A stretch of DNA of 64,000 nt, taken from Oscillospiraceae bacterium. Lineage in GTDB: Bacteria > Bacillota > Clostridia > Oscillospirales > Oscillospiraceae. Positions 1 through 9,922 of the stretch are shown here, one piece after another. Below the pieces are notes generated by a model that made no database searches, was not told the DNA's origin, and was given only the letters and a program-made list of their open reading frames with translations. Position 1 is the first letter of the stretch. The number at the start of each line of letters is the position of its first letter. The stretch covers positions 62,001-126,000 of the forward strand of contig SVKU01000003.1 in NCBI GenBank assembly GCA_015068245.1, given 5' to 3'. Position numbers and translations under genes: made by a program.

Positions 1-266
1 GCGCTGCCGATATAACGGTCGTAATTTGTGCTTACCTTTTTCGGCGTGAGATATTTCCTGGCGATGGGTCTCACTACTGCCAGCACCAGTGCGGAGACGA
101 TCAGAAAAACTAAAAATTGAATTTGAAATTCAATGCCGAAAAGTGCCAGAATAAGCCCGACCACAGAACCAACCACAAACCAGATGGACACCAGCGCAGC
201 GGTGGCGGCTTCCAGTACGGCAAACACAACGATGGCAGCCAGCCACATTATTACCAAGGGCGGCAT
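1..266 (-). CDS. NfeD family membrane protein, N-terminal part (runs off the window)
   Basis: The frame starts at an ATG preceded by GAAAGGAG and runs off the left edge, giving 88 residues. It shows two or three hydrophobic segments (roughly residues 5-30, 32-50 and 50-65), followed by a basic stretch and the motif TNYDRYIG. That motif resembles the start of the soluble OB-fold domain of NfeD proteins (typically TNxDxLIG). NfeD-like proteins are membrane-anchored and often sit next to flotillin/SPFH genes; the partner, if any, lies outside the window. The short form, without a protease domain, is inferred from the start position. Its own promoter lies just upstream. Confidence 0.75.
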   Translation of the reverse strand, partial: MPPLVIMWLAAIVVFAVLEAATAALVSIWFVVGSVVGLILALFGIEFQIQFLVFLIVSALVLAVVRPIARKYLTPKKVSTNYDRYIGS

Positions 267-317
267 GCTTTCAACTCCTTTCAAAAATTTACCGCAAGGT
301 AAATAAATGTTACCTAA

Positions 318-346
318 ATAGTAAAACATAACAGGGCTGTTGTCAA
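318..346 (-). promoter_or_regulatory. Sigma-A-type promoter of the NfeD gene
   Basis: Read on the minus strand, TTGACA is followed by a 17-base spacer and TACTAT. Downstream, between the promoter and the start codon, lies a 6-bp hairpin TTTACC-TTGC-GGTAAA (about 284-299) and a further GGTAA half-site. These resemble the GTAAG-type dyads of the two neighbouring MerR-type promoters, so shared control is possible but unproven. Confidence 0.6.
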
Positions 347-384
347 TAGTTTTTTTAAAGTTTTATGAAAGTTATTGAAAAAAC

Positions 385-415
385 TTGACACTTACCTAAG
401 GTGTGAGGGTATTAT
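385..415 (+). promoter_or_regulatory. MerR-type promoter with 19-bp spacer and dyad
   Basis: TTGACA (385-390) and TATTAT (410-415) are separated by 19 bases, the over-long spacing typical of promoters activated by MerR-family proteins. The spacer holds the dyad CTTAC-N7-GTGAG. The same layout occurs at 3577-3607 in front of the lipoprotein gene next to a MerR-family gene at 3755, so that regulator is the obvious candidate. Confidence 0.65.
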
Positions 416-425
416 AATTATGATG

Positions 426-459
426 TCATTTCGAACCGGTACACCGGTGAGAAATCCCC
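426..459. repeat. Small palindromic repeat, ATTTC-ACCGGT-GAGAAATCCCC type
   Basis: A short hairpin built on ACCGGT/ACCGGT ends in GAGAAATCCCC. A related element with the same ATTTC start and GAGAAATCCCC end lies at 43356-43401 between ilvC and ilvD. It sits in the 5' untranslated region of the next gene. Confidence 0.5.
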
Positions 460-499
460 GTCCTGTTATGCGTTCAGGAGCCTGCACCGAGAAAGGGTC

Positions 500-520
500 G
501 TCGAGGACGCCGCCCCCTAC
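500..520. repeat. 21-nt repeat, exact inverted copy at 3689-3709
   Basis: The 21 bases here are the exact reverse complement of 3689-3709. The two copies flank the small exported protein and lipoprotein genes, each within the 5' untranslated region of a gene. The motif (GTAGGGGGCGGCG...) is GC-rich and palindrome-like, consistent with a dispersed intergenic repeat family. Confidence 0.6.
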
Positions 521-581
521 AAAGCGTTGGCCATTGCAGGGGGTCACTTATTAGTTGCATTTTCTGCAAAGGAGGAACACC

Positions 582-1025
582 ATGAACAGACGATTTAAAT
601 TTTCCACGGTTATCGTTGTTGTTATGCTTGTAATATATGGTCTGTCCTATGGCTTTTCCACCATTGAGGGCAGCAGTGGGTATGATGTGGTGTGCGGTGA
701 TAAGGGCATTGAGCGCATAAGCCATCGCACGGGAAGTGTAAAGGTGCTGTTTGAGTCCGGTGACGAACTGCATTTTGTCCGAAAGGGGCGCACGGTATAT
801 GTGGCTGAAAGGGAGAAGCTTTTCGCTGTTGATATAAACGGAAGAAACCGCCGCCTTGTGTTTGAAGGCGACGGCAGAATAGTTCCATCAGATGGTAACG
901 AAATGACTGTTGTGGGGAAATATTTGCACTTTGCTCAGAGTGTGGACGGCCGACTGATTCATGGGCGGCTGAATTTGAGAAAACACGAGTTTGAGCAGAC
1001 AGGTAACGGCAAGCCTTCCCCTTGA
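582..1025 (+). CDS. Small exported or membrane-anchored protein, unknown function
   Basis: The product is 147 residues. The ATG at 582 is chosen because AAAGGAGG lies just upstream; an earlier in-frame ATG at 555 has no ribosome site. Residues 5-27 form one hydrophobic segment (signal anchor or signal peptide). The rest is a beta-rich, repeat-like domain (phrases such as GIERIS, FAVDINGRNRRLVFEGD) reminiscent of DUF5050-type or propeller blades. The last residues, GNGKPSP and the stop, are encoded by the start of a dispersed palindromic repeat, so the gene may have been truncated by it. A MerR-type promoter drives it. No family was recognised with confidence. Confidence 0.6.
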   Translation: MNRRFKFSTVIVVVMLVIYGLSYGFSTIEGSSGYDVVCGDKGIERISHRTGSVKVLFESGDELHFVRKGRTVYVAEREKLFAVDINGRNRRLVFEGDGRIVPSDGNEMTVVGKYLHFAQSVDGRLIHGRLNLRKHEFEQTGNGKPSP

Positions 1026-1193
1026 GGGGAAGGTGCCGAACGCAGTGAGGCGGATGAGGTGGTCGTCGATGCGAGCACTTTGTTGGTTTGCTTTTGAGTT
1101 GTAGGGACGAAGAAAAATATTTTTACGCTGCTTCGCAGCTACACCTCATCCGTCACGGCTTCTCCGTGCCACCCTCTCCTCAAGGAGAAGGCT
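1008..1193. repeat. Mosaic palindromic intergenic repeat
   Basis: The element begins with a CTTCCCC...GGGGAAG hairpin and ends with CTCTCC...GGAGAAG. Its arms contain the exact 11-base inverted pair CGGATGAGGTG (1051-1061) / CACCTCATCCG (1142-1152). It resembles MITE-like elements seen between genes in many Clostridia, and it supplies the stop codon of the upstream gene. Related but not identical elements lie at 25301-25412 and 37098-37197. Confidence 0.6.
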
Positions 1194-1293
1194 TTTTCGC
1201 GGAACGGCACACGGGCCGTTTCCAGCGGGTTTGCAGGGTGGTGCGAGGGTAAGTTCTTTCGCTTACGCTCAGAATAACAAAGGGAGCAAATAA

Positions 1294-3537
1294 TCATGAT
1301 AACAGCAGCTTTCCACCTTTAACCTCAAACTCACCATGAATCATACACCATGTGCCGTCGGGGAAAAACACCCGGCGGCTCATTTTATAAGTACCGTCGT
1401 TCATGGAACCGTCGTCGTTGAAAAGCCCGCTGTTATCGGCGTATATCAGGTTGCCGTTATGGTCGGCGGTGACCATTTGCAGCTTGGCGGCAAAACTTTC
1501 GCCGGGAAGCATGGTTCTGTAATGCTCGTGAGCGGTGCTGTCATAAGGACCCTTTGTCAGCGCTGTCATGACGTCCGGGATGATCGTAACATCGGAATCG
1601 TTGATGAGTGTAACGTCCAGTTGAAAATAGTTTGCCCAACCTCTTGTAACTTTACCGTCAGGGTTAGGCTCTGTTGCCCCTACCGCTTCAAGGGCAAGAC
1701 CATCAGGTACGGAAACTTCATAATCGCTGATGCGTCCGTCCACCACATCGAACTCGCCGGCGATGTAAACATCGTGGCTTTTTTTATCGAAATACCCCTC
1801 TTTCAGTATGCGGTAGTGTCCTTCCTCCAGCGGCAGCAGATAGTCTGTGATGGTCAGGGATTCGTAAATCTCCCGTTCATCACCGCCGATGGTCATGCCA
1901 ACAGCATCAAAGCCGCTGATACGGTCAGGCAGGATACACCATGTGTCGTCTATCAGAACTTCCAGATAAGCGCCGCACCCGGTGTTAAATTCGTCGCTGC
2001 CATCTGTTGCGGTGACTGCGTACATTATAATCTCATCATCGGGAACAGCATCACGAAGAACAAATATTCCAACACCCCGGTCGTTTATGACCTCCCGTTT
2101 GCTTATCGGCAGGTCAGAGGTATCAAAATGGGAAACCGAACCTACGGTAAACGGGCAGTATGCCACATAATCCTTGCCGTCACTTGAATAATACAGAGCT
2201 GCACGGTAATAACCCGATCTCAGTGACTTGGTGTTTATGGTGATATCCAAGCTGCCTTTACTCAGAGACTCAAGAGTGCCGCTCAGTTCACCGTCAAGTT
2301 TGGTTTTCTGCCAAAGTCCGTGACCGTATCGGTGAACAGCCCAGCTCGTGGGTTCCAGTTTGTCAGAAAGGATATTTGAAATGGTAAGAGTCAAGGACTC
2401 ATTACCCCGTTCAATATTGTAACGGTCAAAGCTCATGCCCATAATGCCGAGCACTTTGTCCTCCTTGGGGATATCTGCTAGAGAAAAAGGCTCGCCGTCC
2501 TTTTCGGCGGAGTGGCCAAGATATTTGCCGGTGTAACTATCGTAATATAGATTAGCGGTAATACACATGTCGGACGAGCCATAGCTAAGACGGATAACGG
2601 TGCGGTATTGCAAGTCAACAGTTTTGCCGCCTGAGTCGGTAATTGCAAAACTTTCACTCGCGGTGCGGCTGCAAGCTCCGGGGCCGACCCAGTTATCTCC
2701 CGGGAGAATTTCGGCGGCAGATTGGCTCAGTTCTGAAAAATCAGGGAAAGTCATGTTCTGCCACCCGCTGTGCTCGCCTGTCTCTACGTCCAAAGTCAAA
2801 TAAACCACAACACCGTGGCTGTCCAGACCGGCTATGAGGGCGGCTTTGTTATTTAACCACAGCACACCCTGAAAATCGGCGCCCTCAGGCAGGGTAATGC
2901 TGTGCATTGTCTTGCCGTCACCGATGACGACGCTGCCGCTGACGGCAACCCGGTGTTTCCCGTCGGGAGCGTAGAACACACCGGTCAAATCTCCGCCAGC
3001 GGGAAGGAACAGCTTGCCCAAATCCGATAATACACCTCTGAACTCAATGGGATCGTACCTTACCGCATGAGTGCCGTAACCTGCGTTCTCCAGATCCACA
3101 GCGGAATCACCGTGAAAATCCGACCAGTTGCTGAGCCAAAGGCGATCGCCATCGAAAATTGCATAGGGCCAATAGTCAACTTGCGGACATATATACGTTC
3201 CAAAACTATCGCGGCTGTTGTCGTAAGTTACGATATATTTTTCTTCGTCAAATTCATAGTCGGTTATGACAGGGTCGCCTTCGGTGGTGTAGTTTATGGT
3301 GCGCATAAAGGCGGATTCACCATTGGCGGCTGACTGGAGAAACTCTGTTATTTTTCCGCTGTTGGCAGTTGCCCCGCTGAAGGTTACCACCACTCCGTCT
3401 GCAATGGCTTGGTCACGGATATCGTAATGTCCGTAATCCTCCGGCAGATCACGGATATCGGTGATGTCAACGTAACGGCTGTTTTGACAGCCTGTGAGTG
3501 TAAGGAGCACTGTGAACAATATGATGAGTCTTTTCAT
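1294..3537 (-). CDS. Large lipoprotein with Ig-like domains
   Basis: The product is 747 residues. It starts with a lipoprotein signal peptide (lipobox LTGC, Cys near residue 17) after a GGAGG ribosome site. The body is beta-rich. Towards the C-terminus, phrases such as LEEGHYRILKEG and LRSGYYRAALYY resemble the GxYRxxK strand of bacterial Ig-like domains found in Clostridial surface lipoproteins. No catalytic motif was recognised. It is divergent from the MerR-family gene at 3755 and has a 19-bp-spacer promoter, so it is a likely target of that regulator. Its substrate or function is unknown. Confidence 0.7.
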   Translation of the reverse strand: MKRLIILFTVLLTLTGCQNSRYVDITDIRDLPEDYGHYDIRDQAIADGVVVTFSGATANSGKITEFLQSAANGESAFMRTINYTTEGDPVITDYEFDEEKYIVTYDNSRDSFGTYICPQVDYWPYAIFDGDRLWLSNWSDFHGDSAVDLENAGYGTHAVRYDPIEFRGVLSDLGKLFLPAGGDLTGVFYAPDGKHRVAVSGSVVIGDGKTMHSITLPEGADFQGVLWLNNKAALIAGLDSHGVVVYLTLDVETGEHSGWQNMTFPDFSELSQSAAEILPGDNWVGPGACSRTASESFAITDSGGKTVDLQYRTVIRLSYGSSDMCITANLYYDSYTGKYLGHSAEKDGEPFSLADIPKEDKVLGIMGMSFDRYNIERGNESLTLTISNILSDKLEPTSWAVHRYGHGLWQKTKLDGELSGTLESLSKGSLDITINTKSLRSGYYRAALYYSSDGKDYVAYCPFTVGSVSHFDTSDLPISKREVINDRGVGIFVLRDAVPDDEIIMYAVTATDGSDEFNTGCGAYLEVLIDDTWCILPDRISGFDAVGMTIGGDEREIYESLTITDYLLPLEEGHYRILKEGYFDKKSHDVYIAGEFDVVDGRISDYEVSVPDGLALEAVGATEPNPDGKVTRGWANYFQLDVTLINDSDVTIIPDVMTALTKGPYDSTAHEHYRTMLPGESFAAKLQMVTADHNGNLIYADNSGLFNDDGSMNDGTYKMSRRVFFPDGTWCMIHGEFEVKGGKLLLS

Positions 3538-3576
3538 GCCGAACCTCCATTAACACTGATTATTAATTACAACCAT

Positions 3577-3607
3577 ATCCTACATTCTTACCTAACGTAA
3601 GTGTCAA
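3577..3607 (-). promoter_or_regulatory. MerR-type promoter of the lipoprotein gene
   Basis: On the minus strand, TTGACA is followed by 19 bases and TAGGAT. The spacer carries the inverted repeat CTTAC-N5-GTAAG (3587-3601). This spacing and central dyad are the hallmark of MerR-activated promoters. Confidence 0.7.
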
Positions 3608-3688
3608 GCAAAAAGTCATATTAATAATGTAAAATGTGTGATATTATAAAACAATAACCCGTATCCGAACAGTGTCGATATGGGATTA

Positions 3689-3709
3689 GTAGGGGGCGGC
3701 GTCCTCGAC
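3689..3709. repeat. 21-nt repeat, inverted partner of 500-520
   Basis: This is the exact reverse complement of 500-520. It sits in the leader of the MerR-family gene. Confidence 0.6.
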
Positions 3710-3754
3710 GCCCCATTGAATAACAAAAACCTTTATCACTGGACGGTGAACTTG

Positions 3755-4765
3755 ATGAAAATGAAAGAAGTCTGCAAAAAGACCGGACTTACCGAGCGGG
3801 CGGTGCGCTTTTACGTCAGCGAGGGGCTGGTTACACCCGAAAGCCAATACGTCCGTGGTCGAACATATATAGAGTTTTCCGATGCCGATGTCCAAACCCT
3901 GCGGGCGGTGGCAATACTCAGAAATGCACAGTTTACGGTAGCCGAAGTCAAAATGATGCAGCAGGACAAAAATGCACTGAATGCTGTTCCTGCCCGGGTG
4001 GCATTGCGGCTTAATCAATCTGCCAAGGCTGCCGAAGCAGCTGCAGCCATGCTGACCGATACAGACGGGAAAAACTTTAATGACATAGTGTCACTGGTGA
4101 AATACTTGTCGTCCGGAAGAACAGAAGCCTTTGAACCGAAACTAAACTTTGGAAAACTGGACGGAGTCTCGCAGCAGGAGCGTGACGAAGCCTTTGAGAA
4201 GTTCATTGTATCGGAGGAAAAGAGAAGAATGAAGAATCGCCGTATATTTTTAATTCTGGCGGCGGTGGCACTGGTGGTGTTGACCGTGTTCGTAACACTT
4301 CTTGCTACAGGTCAGCTGAAAAATGATGAACATGAACAGACTGTTGTTTCGGAATTCATTGAAGAATATCCCCTGTCAGAGTTGGGAACGTTTACTGATG
4401 ATATCAGAGCGTATATACCTCACCCTTCCGATGGCTTTTCTTTCAAAACCGTGGGGGTGTCCGGCATGGACGGCAGCATTGTGACCGTTTATACCAACGG
4501 AGAAAAAGACATCTGCCTGTGGGGACGGAAGCTCAATGAATCGGAATCATTAGCCGCAGCGGAAATGGAAGCTTACAACTTAAAAGGCAACAGCGAATCT
4601 CCCGAAAATCGTTTGGAAGTAATCATCACCGGTAATGAAGCAGGAGAGTATTACGTCCTGTGGACAGAGAGTGACACAGTGACAGAACTTGAAATGGCAG
4701 ATATTTGTGCCAATGGGGTGAATGTTTTGACACCCTGGGGAGAAGAAATAGAGATTCTGCCGTAA
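3755..4765 (+). CDS. MerR-family regulator anchored in the membrane, with extracytoplasmic C-terminal domain
   Basis: The product is 336 residues from the ATG at 3755, where the DNA-binding domain begins (MKMKEVCKKTGLTERAVRFY). The frame is open further upstream, through a repeat copy. Residues 1-70 carry the winged helix of MerR proteins, including the RAVRFYVSEGL turn. A linker follows, then a strongly basic boundary (EEKRRMKNRR) and one transmembrane helix at about residues 162-184. About 150 residues are predicted outside the cell. Classical MerR proteins are soluble with short effector domains, so this is an unusual one-component design. It lies divergent from the lipoprotein gene, whose promoter has a MerR-type spacer. 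The signal it senses is unknown. Confidence 0.8.
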   Translation: MKMKEVCKKTGLTERAVRFYVSEGLVTPESQYVRGRTYIEFSDADVQTLRAVAILRNAQFTVAEVKMMQQDKNALNAVPARVALRLNQSAKAAEAAAAMLTDTDGKNFNDIVSLVKYLSSGRTEAFEPKLNFGKLDGVSQQERDEAFEKFIVSEEKRRMKNRRIFLILAAVALVVLTVFVTLLATGQLKNDEHEQTVVSEFIEEYPLSELGTFTDDIRAYIPHPSDGFSFKTVGVSGMDGSIVTVYTNGEKDICLWGRKLNESESLAAAEMEAYNLKGNSESPENRLEVIITGNEAGEYYVLWTESDTVTELEMADICANGVNVLTPWGEEIEILP

Positions 4766-4827
4766 AAAGTGGAAAACAGCGGCAATATAATGTATAATAG
4801 ATAAGATAATGTTTAAAAGAGAAAACT

Positions 4828-4847
4828 GTTAACTGTTAACAGTTAAC
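4828..4847. repeat. 20-bp perfect palindrome built on GTTAAC
   Basis: The 20 bases form a perfect palindrome containing three GTTAAC units. It lies a few bases upstream of the ribosome site of the methyltransferase gene. Possible roles are an operator or an mRNA hairpin. A shorter relative (AGTTAACAGTTAA) lies near 60565 at the end of dinB. Confidence 0.55.
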
Positions 4848-4864
4848 TGATCCGGAGGGGTTAT

Positions 4865-5998
4865 ATGGAACTTTGCGCATCGTGTCTGTTTGGCCTTGAA
4901 GGCCTTGTGGGTGACGAACTGAAACGCATGGACTGCGAAAACGTCCGGGTGGAAAACGGACGAGCACTGTTTACCGGTGACGCATCTGCCATTGCCAAGG
5001 CAAATCTTCGGCTGAGAACTGCTGAGAGAGTTATGATACTGGCCGGGGAGTTCATGGCAATCACCTTTGACGAACTGTTTGAGGGAGTTAAGGCGATCCG
5101 TTGGGAGGATTACTTGCCAATTAATGCAAATTTTCCGATTCGGGGTCATTGCCTGTCGTCACAGCTTATGAGCGTACCGGACTGCCAGTCCATCATCAAA
5201 AAGGCTATCGTTTCAAGAATGCAGCAAAAGTACAAGCTGGACTACTTTCCTGAGGACGGAGCCAAATACCAGATACGTTTTACAATACTTAAAGACCGTG
5301 TTTCGGTGTTCATCGACACCAGCGGTGCGGGACTGCACAAACGCGGATATCGGGAAACCGCAGCGGAAGCACCTTTGCGTGAAACGTTGGCAGCTGCCAT
5401 GGTGACACTGTCTCGTTATCGTGGCAAAGGTGACTTCGCAGACCCATTCTGCGGCAGCGGAACAATTCCTATCGAAGCTGCCATGATAGCTCTGAACCGT
5501 GCTCCCGGTTTGGGACGTTCTTTCGACAGTCAGAAATGGGTATGGATAAAGGAAAAGGTCTGGCAGGAAGCCGCCGACGAAGCAAGAGACCGAGAGTTTA
5601 AAGGACCTTACAGCATTTGGGGCGGAGACTTAAACGGCGAAGCTCTGGAGGTTGCCCGTGCAAATGCAAAAAAGGCAGGGGTGGCTCAGCATATAACCTT
5701 TGAACAGGCCGATGCCACGAAGTTTTCCCGCCGTTCCGACAATGGTATCATAGTGGCAAATCCTCCTTACGGAGAGCGTATTATGGAGCGCAGGGAAGCC
5801 GAAAACCTGTATCGTGCCTTTGGACAGGCTTACAGAAAGAATCCCGGCTGGAACCTGTATATGCTCACGTCTCACACAGAGTTTGAGCGTACCTTTGGAG
5901 CTGCTGCAGATAAAAAACGAAAACTGTACAACGGCATGATAAAATGCGATCTGTTTATGTACTTCAATAAAGACAGTAAGGGCAGGAACAAAAAATGA
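4865..5998 (+). CDS. THUMP-domain 23S rRNA (guanine-N2) methyltransferase, RlmL/YpsC type
   Basis: The product is 377 residues. The N-terminal 155 residues match the ferredoxin-like plus THUMP RNA-binding region. The C-terminal half is a class I SAM-dependent methyltransferase, with DPFCGSGTIPIEAA (SAM-binding loop, about residue 195) and NPPYGERI (catalytic NPPY motif, about residue 300). Proteins of this UPF0020 family modify a guanine in 23S rRNA; the exact position cannot be read from sequence. A GGAGGGG ribosome site precedes the ATG. The stop overlaps the next gene by four bases (ATGA), so the two are co-translated. Confidence 0.88.
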   Translation: MELCASCLFGLEGLVGDELKRMDCENVRVENGRALFTGDASAIAKANLRLRTAERVMILAGEFMAITFDELFEGVKAIRWEDYLPINANFPIRGHCLSSQLMSVPDCQSIIKKAIVSRMQQKYKLDYFPEDGAKYQIRFTILKDRVSVFIDTSGAGLHKRGYRETAAEAPLRETLAAAMVTLSRYRGKGDFADPFCGSGTIPIEAAMIALNRAPGLGRSFDSQKWVWIKEKVWQEAADEARDREFKGPYSIWGGDLNGEALEVARANAKKAGVAQHITFEQADATKFSRRSDNGIIVANPPYGERIMERREAENLYRAFGQAYRKNPGWNLYMLTSHTEFERTFGAAADKKRKLYNGMIKCDLFMYFNKDSKGRNKK

Positions 5999-6930
5999 AG
6001 CATTTGTTTATCATAAACCCCGTGGCAGGGAAATATGACCATACAGAGGAGATAAAGGCCAAGCTTGAAGCCTATAAAGACGAGTTTGACATCGAAATTG
6101 CCGTGACAACCGCAGCCAGAGACGGTGAGGACATAGTCAGAAAAGCTGCGGCTTCCGGCGAAGAACTCCGGGTTTACGCCTGCGGAGGTGACGGAACATT
6201 CAATGAGGTGGCCTCGGCAGCTGTGGATTTCGAAAACGTGGCAGTTACTCATGTTCCCCTTGGCTCCGGCAACGATTACATCAAGCTGTTTTCAGATGGT
6301 GGTGCGTCTTTTTCCGACATTGAACGATTGATGAGAGACTCCGACGAAGTTCGGTTTGACGCTATCCGCTGCAACGACATGGTGGGAGCTAACATCTGCT
6401 CAGTGGGCATCGATGCCAGAATCGGCACTGAGATCGCAAAGTATAAAAGACTGCCGCTGGTATCCGGTTCCATGGCCTATTACATTTCTACGTTGGTGAA
6501 TGTTATAAAAGGTATTACCGAGCATTATGTGGTTGAGGTCAACGGCAAGGTCATTGACAGCAAGTTTACCCTTATCTGTGTGGCCAATGGTCGTTGCTAT
6601 GGCAGCTCTTTCCGACCGGTACCGGAAGCTCAGCCCGACGACGGAATGTTGGATGTACTGATGGTGAAGCCCGTATCACGACTGCAGGTTGCGCAGGTTA
6701 TCGGTAAGTATGCCGACGGTCAGTACAGGCAGCTGCCGCAGTTGGTGGATCACGAACAATGTACGGAGATAACCATCACTGCCGACAAGGACATGGTGGT
6801 AAATGTAGACGGCGAAGCCCTCGTAACAAAAAAGGTGCATATGACCATCATGCCAAAAGCTCTCAGGGTATTTTTTCCAAGAGGACTTGATTGGTCCGGC
6901 AAATGTAAAGAACAGTTGGCGGTAAATTGA
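5995..6930 (+). CDS. Diacylglycerol/lipid kinase, YegS/BmrU family
   Basis: The product is 311 residues. The opening IINPVAGK and the motif CGGDGTFNEV (about residue 62) are the phosphate- and ATP-binding signatures of the DAGK catalytic domain. PLGSGNDY follows at about residue 87. The C-terminal half carries the usual beta-sandwich with DDGMLDV and VNVDGE. Family members phosphorylate diacylglycerol or related lipids in membrane lipid recycling; the precise substrate is not resolved. It is translationally coupled to the methyltransferase gene by an ATGA overlap, a pairing with no obvious functional link. Confidence 0.88.
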   Translation: MKHLFIINPVAGKYDHTEEIKAKLEAYKDEFDIEIAVTTAARDGEDIVRKAAASGEELRVYACGGDGTFNEVASAAVDFENVAVTHVPLGSGNDYIKLFSDGGASFSDIERLMRDSDEVRFDAIRCNDMVGANICSVGIDARIGTEIAKYKRLPLVSGSMAYYISTLVNVIKGITEHYVVEVNGKVIDSKFTLICVANGRCYGSSFRPVPEAQPDDGMLDVLMVKPVSRLQVAQVIGKYADGQYRQLPQLVDHEQCTEITITADKDMVVNVDGEALVTKKVHMTIMPKALRVFFPRGLDWSGKCKEQLAVN

Positions 6931-7033
6931 AGCAAAACAGAGGAAAAAGGATTAAACACAAGAAATTCGCAGCTTAATATTTATTAACCCCAGAATTTGG
7001 TTAAATTACTATCGAAACAGTCTGACTCTGGGG

Positions 7034-7445
<412 letters not shown>

Positions 7446-7456
7446 TCCGGAGGTAA

Positions 7457-9097
<1,641 letters not shown>

Positions 9098-9110
9098 TCA
9101 ATAAAAAATG

Positions 9111-9140
9111 GCTCCGCGCTTTTATGGCGCGGAGCTTTTT
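9111..9140 (+). terminator. Rho-independent terminator of groESL
   Basis: GCTCCGCGC pairs with GCGCGGAGC across a short loop and is followed by TTTTT. Confidence 0.85.
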
Positions 9141-9155
9141 GTGTTTCAAGCTTTA

Positions 9156-9386
9156 TCATATCTTGGGGAAATCTCTGTCGGAGATGTCTACATATTCCAA
9201 CACATCTCCGGGCTGACAGTTTAGCAGCTCGCAGACCTTGTCCAGCGTTGCCAAGGACATAACCTGCCCGCTACGGATTTTTTGCAACATGGACTCGCCC
9301 ATAATTTTTTCGTTTCTTATTCGGGTGGAGTTGTAACCGGCGGCTTTCAGCGCACCCAAAACATCAATTTTATATTTTATTGCCAT
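9156..9386 (-). CDS. Small XRE/Cro-type HTH regulator
   Basis: The product is 76 residues from the ATG at 9386 (GGCGG upstream); in-frame sequence further upstream covers the promoter and is rejected. The whole protein is one helix-turn-helix of the Cro/C1 type: MLQKIRSGQVMSLATLDKVCELL, ending LNCQPGDVLEYV, as in YozG-like proteins. It probably acts as a small autorepressor. Three ACAYY-N7-GGTGT dyads lie in the intergenic region upstream, one across its own promoter. Confidence 0.85.
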   Translation of the reverse strand: MAIKYKIDVLGALKAAGYNSTRIRNEKIMGESMLQKIRSGQVMSLATLDKVCELLNCQPGDVLEYVDISDRDFPKI

Positions 9387-9423
9387 ATCTCTACCGCCTG
9401 AAGAATTTTCTAAATAATTACAT

Positions 9424-9452
9424 ATAATACACTGCAATATGGTGTAATATAT
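9424..9452 (-). promoter_or_regulatory. Promoter of the XRE gene with operator-like dyad
   Basis: On the minus strand a TATTAT box (9424-9429) directly follows the dyad ACACT-N7-GGTGT (9429-9445), giving the junction GTGTATTAT. The -35 region (ATATAT) is weak. The layout mirrors that at 9486-9514 on the other strand. Confidence 0.5.
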
Positions 9453-9485
9453 AAAAATGCGCTGAAAATATGTAAAACATGCCAA

Positions 9486-9514
9486 TTGTAAAACACCTGT
9501 GAACGGTGTATTAT
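9486..9514 (+). promoter_or_regulatory. Promoter of the DUF6809-like gene with operator in the spacer
   Basis: TTGTAA, 17 bases, TATTAT. The 17-bp dyad ACACC-N7-GGTGT (9493-9509) fills the spacer. A further dyad, ACATC-N7-GGTGT, lies downstream at 9577-9593. Binding by the adjacent XRE protein is inferred. Confidence 0.6.
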
Positions 9515-9655
9515 AGTGGACGTTGTAGAAATCCAAAGCAAATAAGCTGACCAACCTTGAATACTCGAATATGATAACATCTAAAAGCGGTGTAAGTCAA
9601 GGTGCAGCAATAATCGGTATTCATTTGTTTCCGAAAGCTATTGGGAGGGGTAAAA

Positions 9656-9922
9656 ATGTGTGTGCTTGGCAAACTGTGGAAAGATGGGTCCATGTCCATA
9701 AAGAGCGAGAGGTTTTCAGGCGAGGAATATAAAGAATTGCTGCGTGGGATGGTCGAAACTGAGAAGAATATGTTCGAACAAATGTCAAATCAGCAGATTC
9801 AGCTGTACAATGATGTAGATGAACTTAGAAGTGAGATTTGCGCCATTGAAAATGAAGAAGCTTTTGTTTCTGGTTTTCGCCTGGGGGCCAGAGTGATGCT
9901 GGAAGTAATGGGAGATGTATGA
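9656..9922 (+). CDS. Small DUF6809-like protein
   Basis: The product is 88 residues from the ATG at 9656, preceded by GGGAGGGG. It is largely alpha-helical and acidic, with ELLRGMVETEKNMFEQ and the C-terminal phrase FVSGFRLGARVMLEV. Short Firmicutes proteins grouped as DUF6809 end in FRLGxRLMLEV-type sequence, which is the basis for the call (from memory, not searched). Function is unknown. It is divergent from the XRE regulator and shares its operator motif, so the two form a candidate regulatory pair. Confidence 0.6.
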   Translation: MCVLGKLWKDGSMSIKSERFSGEEYKELLRGMVETEKNMFEQMSNQQIQLYNDVDELRSEICAIENEEAFVSGFRLGARVMLEVMGDV

